DNA of 64,000 nucleotides from a virus: IMG/VR virus record IMGVR_UViG_3300019487_000023, positions 1-64,000 of that record, one strand, 5' to 3'. The notes beneath the pieces were generated by a model. That model saw only the letters and a list, made by a program, of their open reading frames with translations. It was not told the DNA's origin and searched no databases. Position 1 is the stretch's first letter; each line of letters opens with the position of its first letter. Position numbers and translations under genes: made by a program. Positions 13,092 to 19,971 of this stretch are shown piece after piece.

Positions 13092-13309
13092 TGTGCATCG
13101 GCTGCTCCCCATCAAACAAACTCAAGAACCATTTCCTTTATATCTTGGTGGATTTAGGCCTCACCAAGGCTGAAGAGCTAGGTGCCATCACCAGCTACCA
13201 CACTCCCGCAACGAAACCCGCACTTGCCCACTCCTTTTGGTCCATCTGGTACCAGCACCCGCAGGACGACGCGTGGAAGGCCTCGCTACTTGACAAGGAG
13301 GAGTCGTGA
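13091..13309 (+). CDS. Small protein, 72 aa
   Basis: Coupled to the upstream gene by TAATG. It contains LYILVDLGLTKAEELG, another version of the hydrophobic helix plus Gly/Lys motif. The C-terminal half is Trp/His-rich (HSFWSIWYQHPQDDAW). The gene ends inside an AAGGAGGAG ribosome binding site that serves the next gene. Confidence 0.6.
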   Translation: MCIGCSPSNKLKNHFLYILVDLGLTKAEELGAITSYHTPATKPALAHSFWSIWYQHPQDDAWKASLLDKEES

Positions 13310-13512
13310 TCGATAGACGATTGTCGTACCCTCACCTCGGCCGCGATGATGTAGCCTACCAGCTCAACCTCATGAAGTATCGCGGAGCCCACTACCAGCG
13401 TCTCTTCGTATTCTTAGCTCGCTTAGGTTTGAAGACTCCGCGCGAGTATTTGCCTGTCGGCTGGCAGTATCGTCCCATCAACCCTTTGAAGGGCTGGAAG
13501 TACGGGTTATAA
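13306..13512 (+). CDS. Small protein with ARLGLKTP motif, 68 aa
   Basis: GTG start overlapping the upstream TGA, with AAGGAGGAG just before it. The core LFVFLARLGLKTPREYL is closely similar to DCLDRLGLKSPKKFL in the gene at 13858-14013, so the two are probably paralogues. Pro/Trp-rich C-terminus. Function unknown. Confidence 0.65.
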   Translation: MIDRRLSYPHLGRDDVAYQLNLMKYRGAHYQRLFVFLARLGLKTPREYLPVGWQYRPINPLKGWKYGL

Positions 13513-13513
13513 T
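13508..13513 (+). promoter_or_regulatory. TATAAT promoter for leaderless 13520
   Basis: TATAAT overlapping the stop of 13306-13512, 6 bases before the next ATG. Confidence 0.6.
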
Positions 13514-13519
13514 AGGGAT

Positions 13520-13813
13520 ATGCGCGAGTGGTTAACCTTTAGTAAATCTGGGCAGTGGGTGTTGCATAAGGCAACCGCACCCAACTCACCTGACGAGCAT
13601 CCGCCTGCGGATGACTACACCAGTCACAATAAGCCCTACAAATCTTTTCGAACAAATCAGGGCGAGCTTCACGAGGACCACGGACAGAGGGGTACCCTTC
13701 ATGACTTTGGCGGCGGCAAGCAACCCAAGCACCCAAACCAGCGCAAGGCTACAACGCCATCTCAAAAAGTTCAAAGCTTCTACAACGAGCGCAACCCGGG
13801 CGTTGGCGACTGA
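13520..13813 (+). CDS. Hydrophilic hypothetical protein, 97 aa
   Basis: Starts MREWLTFSKSGQW 6 bases after TATAAT; GGG lies close to the ATG, so initiation may be leaderless. The product is very hydrophilic and His/Pro/Gly-rich (DEHPPADDYTSHNK, GGGKQPKHPNQRK), probably disordered. Function unknown. Confidence 0.5.
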   Translation: MREWLTFSKSGQWVLHKATAPNSPDEHPPADDYTSHNKPYKSFRTNQGELHEDHGQRGTLHDFGGGKQPKHPNQRKATTPSQKVQSFYNERNPGVGD

Positions 13814-13857
13814 TCGTATAATCAGGGCATATATACAACATCTCTGATCGGATTCGC

Positions 13858-14013
13858 GTGATATTTGCGCTTATGGATTGTTTAGACCGTTTAGGTTTGA
13901 AGTCCCCGAAGAAGTTTTTAGGTACTGAGATACGGTATGTGTGCGGCACAGACGACGTGCAGGTGCGCATCTTCCAGAAGGAAGACGGTTCTTGGTGGGA
14001 GACGATGTACTAA
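13858..14013 (+). CDS. Small protein with DRLGLKSP motif, 46-51 aa
   Basis: A short frame beginning at GTG 13858 or ATG 13873; neither has a clear ribosome binding site. The helix FALMDCLDRLGLKSPKKFL matches 13306-13512, followed by a beta-like C-terminal part (VRIFQKEDGSWWETMY). The stop overlaps the next ATG (TAATG). A TATAAT hexamer lies near 13818, about 40 bases upstream. Confidence 0.6.
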   Translation: MIFALMDCLDRLGLKSPKKFLGTEIRYVCGTDDVQVRIFQKEDGSWWETMY

Positions 14014-14222
14014 TGCTTAACTTCAATACTCTCAAGGCTGTACATATTGCGAACGGTGTTGCACAGTGCAGCGAAGGTATTAACAAGCGTCACTACATTG
14101 CTAACAAAGCTAGAGGTAGGGCTGGCGGCATCGAGTACATGCAGCACTCTAGCAATCACAAGCTGTATGCGTTAGAGGATGACTTTGATCGCAACAGTAG
14201 GCCAGCACAGAGGATGCAGTGA
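14013..14222 (+). CDS. Small protein, 69 aa
   Basis: Starts MLNFNTLKAVHIANG by TAATG coupling to the upstream gene. The sequence has a His/Asn-rich middle (KRHYIANKARGRAGG) and a charged end. It is the last rightward gene before a converging leftward group. Function unknown. Confidence 0.5.
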   Translation: MLNFNTLKAVHIANGVAQCSEGINKRHYIANKARGRAGGIEYMQHSSNHKLYALEDDFDRNSRPAQRMQ

Positions 14223-14269
14223 CAGGTTTAATTATCCTGAGAACTCTTAGGAACATTACAAACTCAATG

Positions 14270-14554
14270 CTAGCTTGAAGCTTGAGGATATCTGACTCGA
14301 AAGACTTGGTCAAGGCGGTCCTCCAAGGACAGTCGTCCTTTCCACGAGGGATCATATCCATAATACACTAGTCGATAGTTGCGACTGAGTTCATCGCCAT
14401 GATCTAAGTCATAGAAGTCTATGTAGCTTGACATGGATTCGGTCTGCACGTGAAGTAGGCCAATTACCCTAAGACGTCTAAGAACCTTCAGTAGCCTGAA
14501 GAAGGACGTCACTTGCTGCATGTTGAGATTGTCGAACGGTTTACCAGGCTCCAC
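14270..14554 (-). CDS. Small protein, 94 aa
   Basis: GTG start overlapping the end of 14541-14705 by 14 bases. It contains VTSFFRLLKVLRRLRVIGLLHVQ, the hydrophobic/basic helix of the small-protein group, then a Tyr/Asp-rich region (YIDFYDLDHGDELS). The stop is TAG. Function unknown. Confidence 0.5.
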   Translation of the reverse strand: MEPGKPFDNLNMQQVTSFFRLLKVLRRLRVIGLLHVQTESMSSYIDFYDLDHGDELSRNYRLVYYGYDPSWKGRLSLEDRLDQVFRVRYPQASS

Positions 14555-14705
14555 TTTTAGTCCCTGCCAGTGTTAGAAGTTGCATATACTCTTCCCATAC
14601 TTTAACAGAGGGCGTAGCTGCGCTCTTGATCCCAAGATCCCTTAGGACAAACAGTAGTCGCATTGTGCGCTCAGTAGAGATGATCTTATAAGTCAGCGGG
14701 TCCAC
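14541..14705 (-). CDS. Small protein with RDLGIKS motif, 54 aa
   Basis: A GTG-initiated short frame (MDPLTYKIISTERT) with overlaps of 14-20 bases to both neighbours. The core LLFVLRDLGIKSAATPSV matches LARLGLKTP and DRLGLKSP in other small genes here. The ribosome binding site is weak; an internal ATG 12 codons later is possible. Confidence 0.45.
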   Translation of the reverse strand: MDPLTYKIISTERTMRLLFVLRDLGIKSAATPSVKVWEEYMQLLTLAGTKSGAW

Positions 14706-14841
14706 TTAGTGGAGTTATACTTCCACGTCTGGAGTGCTGGTAGAGTAGTTTCCACATAAAATACAATAGCTCGAGCCTGTAGTGGCAATCGATTAGGTGC
14801 TTGTGGTCCGCTTTGGAGATGCGATCTATTTGACGCTCCAT
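14686..14841 (-). CDS. Small helical protein, 51 aa
   Basis: Starts MERQIDRISK with AAAAGGA 8 bases upstream. It has LELLYFMWKLLYQHSRRGSI, again a hydrophobic helix followed by basic/Ser residues. An overlapping frame starting at 14896 has a strong AGAGGAGG site and competes for the same DNA; which is translated is uncertain. Confidence 0.45.
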   Translation of the reverse strand: MERQIDRISKADHKHLIDCHYRLELLYFMWKLLYQHSRRGSITPLSGPADL

Positions 14842-14947
14842 AACACAGTCCTTTTGTAATATTGATGTGGAAGGAGGCGGATTGAAGTTCAGACATGATA
14901 AAGCCTCCTCTAGGTTGGTCAACCTAATGGCTGACTATAATATTTTA

Positions 14948-15148
14948 TCACGAGGTGGGATTGTCTGAATCGAATAGGGTGCGTTCGATGATTTCATCTT
15001 CGACCCAAGCTTTTTGCAGCTCGCAGTCAAATTTCTTCACAGAAAGTATAGAGTTGTGGGGACCGCAGTAGCGGTTAAGTACCCAATGGAGTTCCCCAAG
15101 TGGCATGGCGTGCAACAATGCTTTAATACGATCTGGGCATTCTCTCAT
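14948..15148 (-). CDS. Small protein, 66 aa
   Basis: Starts MRECPDRIKALLHAM by ATGA overlap with 15145-15282 and only 6 bases after TAAAAT, so it may be expressed both by coupling and from a leaderless transcript. The first half is a hydrophobic helix (ALLHAMPLGELHWVLNRY); the second half is acidic. Function unknown. Confidence 0.55.
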   Translation of the reverse strand: MRECPDRIKALLHAMPLGELHWVLNRYCGPHNSILSVKKFDCELQKAWVEDEIIERTLFDSDNPTS

Positions 15149-15282
15149 GCAGATATTTTACCATTATTGTATTTTCGGTAAATTCTGTTGCCTATGAGTT
15201 TCATTAGGATGATATAGAGGGCGTACTTGTGGAAGTCGTCCTCAGCCTTATCAATTGGGTTGGTTCTTACTTTTTGTCCCAT
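15145..15282 (-). CDS. Small protein, 45 aa
   Basis: Starts MGQKVRTNPID with GGAGGA 7 bases upstream. Contains YALYIILMKLIGNRIYRKY, a hydrophobic helix followed by basic residues, like the other tiny proteins of this arm. It overlaps 15267-15518 by 16 bases and the next gene by 4. Function unknown. Confidence 0.6.
   Translation of the reverse strand: MGQKVRTNPIDKAEDDFHKYALYIILMKLIGNRIYRKYNNGKISA
15155..15160 (-). promoter_or_regulatory. TAAAAT hexamer upstream of 14948-15148
   Basis: GGTAAAATA on the minus strand, 6 bases before ATG, inside the 3' end of the 15145-15282 gene. Confidence 0.45.
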
Positions 15283-15518
15283 GCGAATTCCTCCTTTGCC
15301 TCCTCAATGGTGATATCGTCGTCAATTAGGTAGTTATGCGCCAATATATCCATAGCCATTTGGAGTCGTTGTGGTTGTGATGGTGGGTTGGGGTTTAAAA
15401 ATTCTGGTAAACATGCGGATCGAAACGGGCATTTTTGACAGCGCTTAGAATCTAAGCAAGCCCCTTGGGTATCTATGATCTCCTGCATCGTTTGCTTATC
15501 TGAATCGCTTAAGGGCAT
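15267..15518 (-). CDS. Cys4 small protein, paralogue 1
   Basis: An 83-residue protein with a Cys cluster GACLDSKRCQKCPFRSAC (residues about 19-36), which could bind zinc or an iron-sulfur cluster. The order EII-x-QG-C-xx-CxxCP-x(4)-C followed by an RLQMAMDIL helix matches the upstream gene 15518-15769, so the two are tandem paralogues. TAATG coupling joins them. Function unknown. Confidence 0.65.
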   Translation of the reverse strand: MPLSDSDKQTMQEIIDTQGACLDSKRCQKCPFRSACLPEFLNPNPPSQPQRLQMAMDILAHNYLIDDDITIEEAKEEFAWDKK

Positions 15519-15769
15519 TACTCTTCCCTCAGCATTTTGTCTACTTCAGAGTCAAGGAGTATCTGAGTAGCGACCTCTTTATACCTAATATCTGCTTCTT
15601 CCTCTTTCATGTCCTGTGCTCCAATAGCCTCAATGCAACTTACATAGCTGCCGTCGACTCTCTGCTTAAGCCTACTTAAAGGACATGATCGACACAGGGA
15701 TTTGTTAGCCCAGCCAGAGCAATTGCCATCTTGAGCTATAATCTCTTTTAGGATTTCCATCCCTGTCAT
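15518..15769 (-). CDS. Cys4 small protein, paralogue 2
   Basis: An 83-residue protein with CSGWANKSLCRSCPL and a further Cys, the same layout as 15267-15518. The start MTGMEILKEI has GGAAGG about 11 bases upstream; a TTG seven codons earlier is an alternative. A TATAAT promoter precedes it at 15796, back to back with the rightward late promoter at 15827. Confidence 0.6.
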   Translation of the reverse strand: MTGMEILKEIIAQDGNCSGWANKSLCRSCPLSRLKQRVDGSYVSCIEAIGAQDMKEEEADIRYKEVATQILLDSEVDKMLREE

Positions 15770-15795
15770 TCGTTTCAGGATCCTTCCCAAGTTCC

Positions 15796-15801
15796 ATTAT
15801 A
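15796..15801 (-). promoter_or_regulatory. TATAAT promoter, leftward
   Basis: CGTATAATGG on the minus strand upstream of 15518-15769. The leftward and rightward hexamers are only 25 bases apart. Confidence 0.55.
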
Positions 15802-15826
15802 CGACGGGCCACACGGGGTAGCAAGG

Positions 15827-15832
15827 TATAAT
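15827..15832 (+). promoter_or_regulatory. TATAAT late promoter, leaderless 15841
   Basis: GGTATAATG, 8 bases before the ATG of the first virion gene, without a ribosome binding site. Confidence 0.65.
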
Positions 15833-15840
15833 GAGTTAAT

Positions 15841-16656
15841 ATGGCAATGGACCCACCAAATCAGATATATCCACCTCCAGCACAGTCGATTACGTCAACG
15901 CCGTCGCCTATGCCGCTGTACCTTCCTGATCCTTCGATCAAGGGTATTAGCTTTGATCAACTTTTGAATCAACGTGGAATTCGCTTCTTTCACCAGAAAG
16001 CTTTGCCATGCCCAAACATCCTTACAGTGGATACTAACGCTCATCAGCCAGATTGCAAATTCTGCGACGATAGCGGCATCATCTACTACGATAACAAGGA
16101 GTGCTGGGGAATTTTCCAAGGCAACAGCATTGAGAAAACTTTTGAAGCTCACGGTATCTGGGAAATCGGCACTGCAGTAGTGACGTTCCCCACTGAGTAC
16201 CCTGATGGTAGCGGTCAGGCAGACTTTAATACCTATGATAGGTTAACAATGCCTGATTTTGAAGTTCGCCTGTGGGAACTTAAGGAATACGAGCCTCGTC
16301 CCGACGGCCAAGAACTCAGGTATCCAATCCGCAAGGTCGAGTACGCTTCTTCAATTATCAACAATGTTCAGAAGTTCTATTACCCTGGGGTTGATTTTAA
16401 CGTAACGCCCGACGGGAAGATCCAATGGATTTACGGAAAAGAACCTTCTTACGACGCAGATGAGGAAAAGGGCGAGGTCATCGCCTGGTCATATTTTGCC
16501 AACCCTGTTTATGTCGTAGTACAGTCTCTAAGAGAACTCAGAATCACGCAGGAGCTAGTTAACGGCCAAAAAGTCTCTAAGCGTCTGCCACAACAGATCC
16601 TAGTGAAGCGTGACTTCATGTTCGGAGCTGGGGAGAAATTGTTACAGAGTCCGTAA
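15841..16656 (+). CDS. Virion structural protein, head-tail connector-like
   Basis: A 271-residue protein opening the virion operon. The N-terminus is Pro-rich (DPPNQIYPPPAQS) and followed by a Cys set (ALPCPN, DCKFCDDSG at residues 53-82) that may bind zinc. The rest is beta-rich. By position, upstream of terminator and sheath genes, it is probably a neck or head-completion component (inference from gene order; family not certain). Initiation looks leaderless. Confidence 0.6.
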   Translation: MAMDPPNQIYPPPAQSITSTPSPMPLYLPDPSIKGISFDQLLNQRGIRFFHQKALPCPNILTVDTNAHQPDCKFCDDSGIIYYDNKECWGIFQGNSIEKTFEAHGIWEIGTAVVTFPTEYPDGSGQADFNTYDRLTMPDFEVRLWELKEYEPRPDGQELRYPIRKVEYASSIINNVQKFYYPGVDFNVTPDGKIQWIYGKEPSYDADEEKGEVIAWSYFANPVYVVVQSLRELRITQELVNGQKVSKRLPQQILVKRDFMFGAGEKLLQSP

Positions 16657-16680
16657 TCCTGAGTTAACCCAACGCTAAGT

Positions 16681-16686
16681 TATAAT
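16681..16686 (+). promoter_or_regulatory. TATAAT late promoter
   Basis: GTTATAATTGG, 35 bases upstream of the 16721 start, which has its own GGGAG site. Confidence 0.6.
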
Positions 16687-16720
16687 TGGTATAGAGTTAA
16701 CAGGGAGCCGATTCTTTCTT

Positions 16721-18250
16721 ATGCCTCAAGCAGTAAGTCGTAGACAATACAGAATGATGATGGCTATTCTTCACGGAAAGGCGAAGGATGGTCCGCGCGG
16801 TCGTCCTCCAAAGTCCGTCGCCGCGAAGTATACAGATCCAGGTAAAGATGCCCCAGAGCAGTCCGGTGAAGATCGTGGCGGTAGCTGGAATGAAGAGCAT
16901 CATGCAAAGGCCAAGGAACGTACCAAGGCAGCTCGCAAGGATCGCAAGAAGACAAAGAAAGAACTCCGTAAAGCACTAGAAGATTTTTATAAGGCCACCA
17001 AGAGCGGCGCAGCCGCGACCCTTGTGATGGATAACAATAACCGCATCCTACTTGGACAACATTGGGGTGACAAGAATTCTCTTGCTTTCCCTGGCGGACA
17101 CCTAGAACCAAATGAAGACTCTGCACTAGGCGCACTGCGCGAGCTGCAAGAAGAGACTGGTCTCATTGGACACAACCCACAAAAGATTATGGAACATAAG
17201 GACAGCGGCAGAGACGTCACTGTATACCTTATTGAGTCCTTCCGTGGAAAACCAGCATCTTCGAAAGAGCTCACCAACTTGAAGTGGTATGAGCCTCAGG
17301 ATATCGAGTGGAATAAAGTTCGTAACTGCTGCATCGCTCCTTTGAAATATGTAGTTGAGCAAAAGCTTGGTAAGAGTATCAAGGGAATGCTCGCGATTGA
17401 GAAGCTAGAGAAGAATATCATCCGTCAAAGAGGGGACGCAGTTTTCGAAGTCACTCACGGCGACGCGCTAAAGCTTGTTGGCAATGGCGTCTTTAGAATG
17501 TTGCGCGAAGCTGTGCGTGATATGAAGGATGAAGATTTTAAAGATGTTCACATCGACACGTACACGGTTTCAATCCGTCGTCATATGTCTGATGTCTATT
17601 CTGGTCGCGTAAGCGACGGACACAAGGTCGTATACCAGTTCACTAACAAGTCGCTCCCTGAACTCACCGCTGGCTTGATGTCTGTGTTCGAGTGGTATCT
17701 TCCTGAAGACCAAAAGGACCTAGAACTCCTTGACGAAGGTCTTCTACAAGACGACGCCATCCACGGCGGCATCAATGAGCTTGTAGACAATTATCGTCGC
17801 CACAATATCGGCAACATCTATGAAGAGATGGAAACTATCCGCTCGCACATGCGCAACGGTATGGCTATCGACCTTCAGCAAACAGAAGCAAAGATTATGA
17901 CTCTGTTTGATAAGCTTGAAGACGTTGTTCATGATGTTGTTGGAAAGCATAACATGCTTGCTCAAGAAGCAGGCAAAGAGATCGAAGAGCTTGAAAGAAA
18001 GCTTCGCGAGCTACAGAGCAAGATTGAAGAAATGGACAAGAAGCCAGAAGTAGTAGAAGCCTACTCTTCCAATCCTGCTAACAAAGATAAAGTCATCGAT
18101 GAGTACTACTCATATCTACCTAAGCCATCTATCGAAATTTCCCCTAACGGAAAGATTCGCATCTCTTTTGGCTCCGACTGGAATACGCTTGAAAAAGAAA
18201 ACTTCTTGAAGGATATGAGAGCTCGTGTCATCAAGAAGGCGAGCAAGTAA
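16721..18250 (+). CDS. Structural-operon protein with Nudix hydrolase domain
   Basis: A 509-residue protein. Residues 1-90 are strongly basic (SRRQYRMMM, GRPPKSVAAKY, KDRKKTKKELRKAL). Residues 98-215 form a Nudix domain with a complete box G-x5-E-x7-RE-xx-EE-x-GL starting at Gly126. The remainder is helical with a coiled coil near residues 410-445 (EIEELERKLRELQSKIEEMD). Nudix enzymes hydrolyse nucleoside diphosphate derivatives. Its place among virion genes suggests a virion-associated or morphogenesis protein that carries a catalytic domain (inference). Confidence 0.8.
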   Translation: MPQAVSRRQYRMMMAILHGKAKDGPRGRPPKSVAAKYTDPGKDAPEQSGEDRGGSWNEEHHAKAKERTKAARKDRKKTKKELRKALEDFYKATKSGAAATLVMDNNNRILLGQHWGDKNSLAFPGGHLEPNEDSALGALRELQEETGLIGHNPQKIMEHKDSGRDVTVYLIESFRGKPASSKELTNLKWYEPQDIEWNKVRNCCIAPLKYVVEQKLGKSIKGMLAIEKLEKNIIRQRGDAVFEVTHGDALKLVGNGVFRMLREAVRDMKDEDFKDVHIDTYTVSIRRHMSDVYSGRVSDGHKVVYQFTNKSLPELTAGLMSVFEWYLPEDQKDLELLDEGLLQDDAIHGGINELVDNYRRHNIGNIYEEMETIRSHMRNGMAIDLQQTEAKIMTLFDKLEDVVHDVVGKHNMLAQEAGKEIEELERKLRELQSKIEEMDKKPEVVEAYSSNPANKDKVIDEYYSYLPKPSIEISPNGKIRISFGSDWNTLEKENFLKDMRARVIKKASK

Positions 18251-18891
18251 TGGTGAATCTTTACTTTGAACTCGATCGCCTAAGAGCTACTCTAAAAAGT
18301 CGTGGACTCTCTGAAAACGCAATCGAGAAAATTACAACGCAAGCGAGACTTGAGATCCTCACGGAGTTCCAGAATCAGGCTGAATCTGCGATGGAGCTAG
18401 CTGTTGAAGCTGGTGTTCAGAAGGACTCTGTTGACTTCATTAATGAGATCCGCCCTAACGCTATCACTATGGAACTGATGACAGACTCTGGTAATCTAGA
18501 GTTCTCAGAACCTCCATATCCTATGTTGCCTTGGCTTCTTAAGAATGCTAAGCCAATGAAGGATGGTAGTGGCGTTTATAAAGTTATCCCTGTAGGTGCT
18601 CCTTCAAAGAACCCTAAGCCCTCTATGGCTGGCAATATCTTTGATGCCCAGAAAGCTATCATGACTGCGCGTGCAGAAGAAGCTAAACGCCAGTATGACA
18701 GGGTGAAACCAAAGAATTCAAAGGCTACGTTCCGTACGGCTTCAAGTAAGCAGAGTGCTGAGACTAAGTGGGTAAAACCTGCTAAAGAAGTGGACTTCAC
18801 AGATGATGTGAAGGGCATCAACAATGAGTTGACCGAGACTATGGAACAAGCTATTAAGAGAATCATCGAATCTTACGTGGAGGCCTTCTAA
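18250..18891 (+). CDS. Putative neck/connector protein, 213 aa
   Basis: Coupled to the upstream gene by stop-start overlap (TAATG). N-terminal helices (RATLKSRGLSENAIEKI), a middle with Pro-rich strand segments (FSEPPYPMLPWLLKNAKP), and a helical C-terminus. No family is recognised. Position between the Nudix-domain gene and the tail terminator candidate suggests head-tail joining (inference). Confidence 0.5.
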   Translation: MVNLYFELDRLRATLKSRGLSENAIEKITTQARLEILTEFQNQAESAMELAVEAGVQKDSVDFINEIRPNAITMELMTDSGNLEFSEPPYPMLPWLLKNAKPMKDGSGVYKVIPVGAPSKNPKPSMAGNIFDAQKAIMTARAEEAKRQYDRVKPKNSKATFRTASSKQSAETKWVKPAKEVDFTDDVKGINNELTETMEQAIKRIIESYVEAF

Positions 18892-18892
18892 C

Positions 18893-19636
18893 ATGCCGTT
18901 TGTAATGCCTGAAATTGTAGTACACAAGATTCTTAAAGATGGCCTTAAGGACCTAAGGGCTAATCGTCCTGCCTTCAACGACCTCTTCTGTCAAATGACA
19001 CAAGATGAGTTGGGCAAGGAGTATGGTCAAGCTTATGTTGACAGCATCTGGGATTGGTTTACAACCACCAAGATTCCTGTTGTTCAGGCTTGGTCGCTAA
19101 ATGCTCAGAAGATCCCTTGCATTAGCGTTCATCTTGCCAACGAAACAGAAGATGAATCCAAGGCTACCTTGAATGACTTTGCAGGCATCTTTGATGAGGA
19201 TGCAGAAACTGGCACCGGAGTGTTTACGGTGATGGTTGATATTGGGTTGCACTCTAATAGAGCTGGTGACCAAGTATTATGGCTTTATTACATTGTTAGC
19301 TATATTCTTTTTAAGCACAAACTTAAGGCACATAGGTTAGGTCTTAAGTTACACACCTACAGCGCTTCCGATTACAATAAGGATGCCGCTAAGATGGGTG
19401 AGAACATTTGGACTAGGTGGATTAGGTTTAGATGTACAACTGAGAACTTTTGGTCTGGAGATGCATTGGGTGAAGCCGATGGCGTCAACCTTGATCCAGC
19501 GATTGGCAATGAGCCAGCCTCTTCTGTGGCTACCTCTCTAGACGTTGACATCGAAGAGGTAGACATCACCGCTAACACCGGTTTACAGGCTGGCAGGGTA
19601 GGGGATGAAGAAGATGACGAGTTGGTAGATATTTAA
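18893..19636 (+). CDS. Tail terminator-like protein
   Basis: A 247-residue protein immediately upstream of the tail tube/sheath genes, where contractile-tailed phages carry the tail terminator/neck gene. The fold appears alpha/beta: N-terminal helix (ILKDGLKDLRANRP), strands around PCISVHLANE and GVFTVMVDIGLHS, helix LWLYYIVSYILFKHKLK, then YNKDAAKMGENIWTRWIRF. The C-terminal 60 residues are acidic and probably flexible. Function is assigned by position and fold pattern only. Confidence 0.55.
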   Translation: MPFVMPEIVVHKILKDGLKDLRANRPAFNDLFCQMTQDELGKEYGQAYVDSIWDWFTTTKIPVVQAWSLNAQKIPCISVHLANETEDESKATLNDFAGIFDEDAETGTGVFTVMVDIGLHSNRAGDQVLWLYYIVSYILFKHKLKAHRLGLKLHTYSASDYNKDAAKMGENIWTRWIRFRCTTENFWSGDALGEADGVNLDPAIGNEPASSVATSLDVDIEEVDITANTGLQAGRVGDEEDDELVDI

Positions 19637-19650
19637 CCACTTAAGTCGGA

Positions 19651-19656
19651 TAAAAT
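19651..19656 (+). promoter_or_regulatory. TAAAAT promoter-like hexamer
   Basis: GGATAAAATC, 18 bases before the 19674 ATG, overlapping an AAGGAG site region. Confidence 0.4.
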
Positions 19657-19673
19657 CAATTAAGGAGTAGCAT

Positions 19674-19919
19674 ATGGCTAAGAAAAAGAAAGAACAAAAG
19701 GTAGCTCAAGAGCAACAGGCACCTGCCGGCGCTCCAGAAGCAACTGGTAATCAGAAGCTAGATTTTGATGCATGGTGGGCGCTAAGGGGCAAAAAGCTTC
19801 CTAAGCATCATCACAAAGAAATCATCAAGGCAGACTTCGCCGGTCGTGGTCTAGACGACAAAGAAAGCATGGAAGATTTTGATAGAGCGCTTGAGATGTA
19901 CGGCGTTAAGCTTGACTAA
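19674..19919 (+). CDS. Small protein before sheath, 81 aa
   Basis: Basic, disordered N-terminus (MAKKKKEQKVAQEQQAP) followed by a compact helical part (FDAWWALRGKKLPKHHHKEIIK). AAGGAG lies upstream. Small proteins at this site in other phages may take part in tail assembly, but this one is not recognised. Confidence 0.6.
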   Translation: MAKKKKEQKVAQEQQAPAGAPEATGNQKLDFDAWWALRGKKLPKHHHKEIIKADFAGRGLDDKESMEDFDRALEMYGVKLD

Positions 19920-19929
19920 GCCTCTATGT

Positions 19930-19935
19930 TATAAT
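19930..19935 (+). promoter_or_regulatory. TATAAT late promoter for sheath
   Basis: GTTATAATTGG, the same extended form as at 16681, 37 bases before the sheath ATG. Confidence 0.65.
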
Positions 19936-19971
19936 TGGTTGGTATACAAAACCTGACTCAGGAGATGCAAC

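Noticed and set aside
14149-14256. Leftward frame of 35 codons with FLRVLRIIKPVTASSVL, similar to the small helix motif
   Set aside because: It overlaps the rightward gene 14013-14222, has no ribosome binding site or promoter, and the similarity is to hydrophobic residues only.
14693-14896. Leftward frame starting MSELQSASFH with a strong AGAGGAGG site
   Set aside because: It has the best start context locally, but the second half reads as low-quality protein and overlaps 14686-14841, whose helix fits the family; left unresolved and not listed as a gene.
15841-19636. Capsid, portal or terminase genes in the connector region
   Set aside because: None of the products shows Walker/terminase motifs or portal/capsid features; these genes must lie outside the window.
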